Position numbers and translations under genes: made by a program. A DNA stretch of 64,000 bases from Vespula vulgaris (lineage: Eukaryota; Arthropoda; Insecta; Hymenoptera; Vespidae), in the NCBI RefSeq assembly GCF_905475345.1, contig NC_066590.1:9258501-9322500 (forward strand). The letters are read 5' to 3'. The notes beneath the pieces were generated by a model. That model was not told where the DNA came from, ran no database searches, and saw only the letters and a program-made list of their open reading frames with translations. Positions 63,120 to 64,000 of the stretch are shown here, piece after piece. Every line of letters begins with the position of its first letter. Positions within the stretch are counted from its first letter, which is position 1.

Positions 63120-63345
63120 CGAGCACATATCGTTGGCAAGTCGGGTAATAAGAGACAGGTACGTTAGTGCGGGCAACGACAAGGGCGCCTAGTGCAGAGA
63201 CGGCAGTGAAAGTAAAACCGAATTGCTAAGCTGTCTAGCTCCTATTCCAAGGTTCCTGACCTAGGAACGGCCTTAGCTCCCTCGAAGATCGCCGTGCACG
63301 GAATATCACGACATTCGCTGCGGTTACAACCGATCGATCTCGTTT
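63120..63345. other. GC-rich island with inverted repeat, function unknown
   Basis: About 225 bp stand out from the AT-rich intron. It includes AAGGTTCC and GGAACGGCCTT arms around TGACCTA (63250-63280) and, on the minus strand, TTTTACTTTCACT, which is shared with the element at 14931. No open, splice-consistent exon is evident. It could be a promoter or enhancer. Confidence 0.3.
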
Positions 63346-64000
63346 GAGTTTTCGCTCGAAAAAAAGAAAAAAAAAGAATTGAAAGAAAAAAAACTGAAGA
63401 AAAGAAAAAAAATTATGGTAAAACTCATCGCTACACTCCTAAAAAAAAATCTCTCCATTATTATTCCACTTTACAAAAAAACGATTCTCTGTTGCAGATT
63501 AATATAAATATAATATCAATATAAATATAAACATATAAATATAAATATATAAATATAATTAAATAATAGTTCATAAGTAATAGGAAATGATTAAGAACGA
63601 GATCCGTTAAGCGATCGCGATTGATCGATTAATCGATCGAAATTTACAAGACGAACTGTGTTACTTCTAACGAAAGTAAACGAGAGATAGAAAAAAAAAA
63701 GAGAAAGAGAAAAAAAATGATACCATTCGTAAAAATTGTCAACATTCTCGAGATATCTCGTACTATTTAAACATACACGATTCGTCTTGTAAATTCGTAA
63801 AAACTAAGACCAGCGATCGATCAGAGAATACGATATTTTAAACTTTCCTACAAAAGAAAAAGCCAAAAAGGTAAAAGGTTATAGTTCCGAGAGAAAGGCC
63901 TTTTCTCTGGAGTACCGTTAAGATTATTTTTTTTCAGCGAGGAAAGCTACACAGCGAGAAATAAAAGGAAGCGTACTAGCTAAAGATAAACGATACGATA

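Noticed and set aside
1..64000. tRNA, rRNA or riboswitch genes
   Set aside because: I saw no cloverleaf with B-box sequence and no rRNA-like stretch on either strand; a covariance-model scan would be needed to exclude them fully.

Overview
The window looks like insect nuclear DNA, most likely from a hymenopteran; this is inferred from style and no marker gene proves it. It is AT-rich, not depleted of CpG, full of microsatellites (AT, GA, AAT, TTAC) and has short GT-AG introns. I see no rRNA, tRNA, CRISPR array, intact transposon or housekeeping gene. Most stretches open in six frames are low-complexity shadows. The real genes had to be rebuilt exon by exon from splice sites, phases and signal peptides, so every joined protein here is a manual prediction without transcript support.

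Layout. From 0 to 42.5 kb I find seven genes, all on the minus strand: (1) 152-3266, a 958-residue secreted Ser/Asn/Lys repeat protein with a hydrophobic C-terminal exon; (2) 4150-6870, a 496-residue secreted Gly-Leu-Gly repeat protein; (3) 8415-10338, a 292-residue secreted protein with a charged coiled coil; (4) 11237-12581, 306 residues; (5) 20170-21080, the 3' part of a gene whose first exon I could not place; (6) 23543-25632, 249 residues; (7) 37482-42316, a ten-exon, 744-residue protein with a clear TATA/Inr promoter. On the plus strand are (8) 55493-60183, 213 residues, and one internal exon (62297-62542) of a gene that appears to run off the right edge. Long stretches (12.6-18.7, 26.7-37.1 and 42.6-53.6 kb) hold mainly microsatellites and a few orphan exon candidates.

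How the genes relate. None matches an enzyme or named family I can identify with confidence. The seven genes with an intact 5' end each begin with a signal peptide. Most carry a dibasic or furin-like site followed by a hydrophobic amphipathic or Gly/Ala/Ser-rich segment, and almost all introns are in phase 0. Genes 2 and 3 share a motif cut by an intron at the same residue (IFN or IFQ, then IPIS/TxL). Genes 1 and 7 share Leu/Ile-rich GSLLK-type C-terminal segments. The best reading is a local cluster of rapidly evolving secreted structural proteins (cuticle, silk, glue or gland secretion), built by tandem duplication and exon multiplication. That functional reading is inference.
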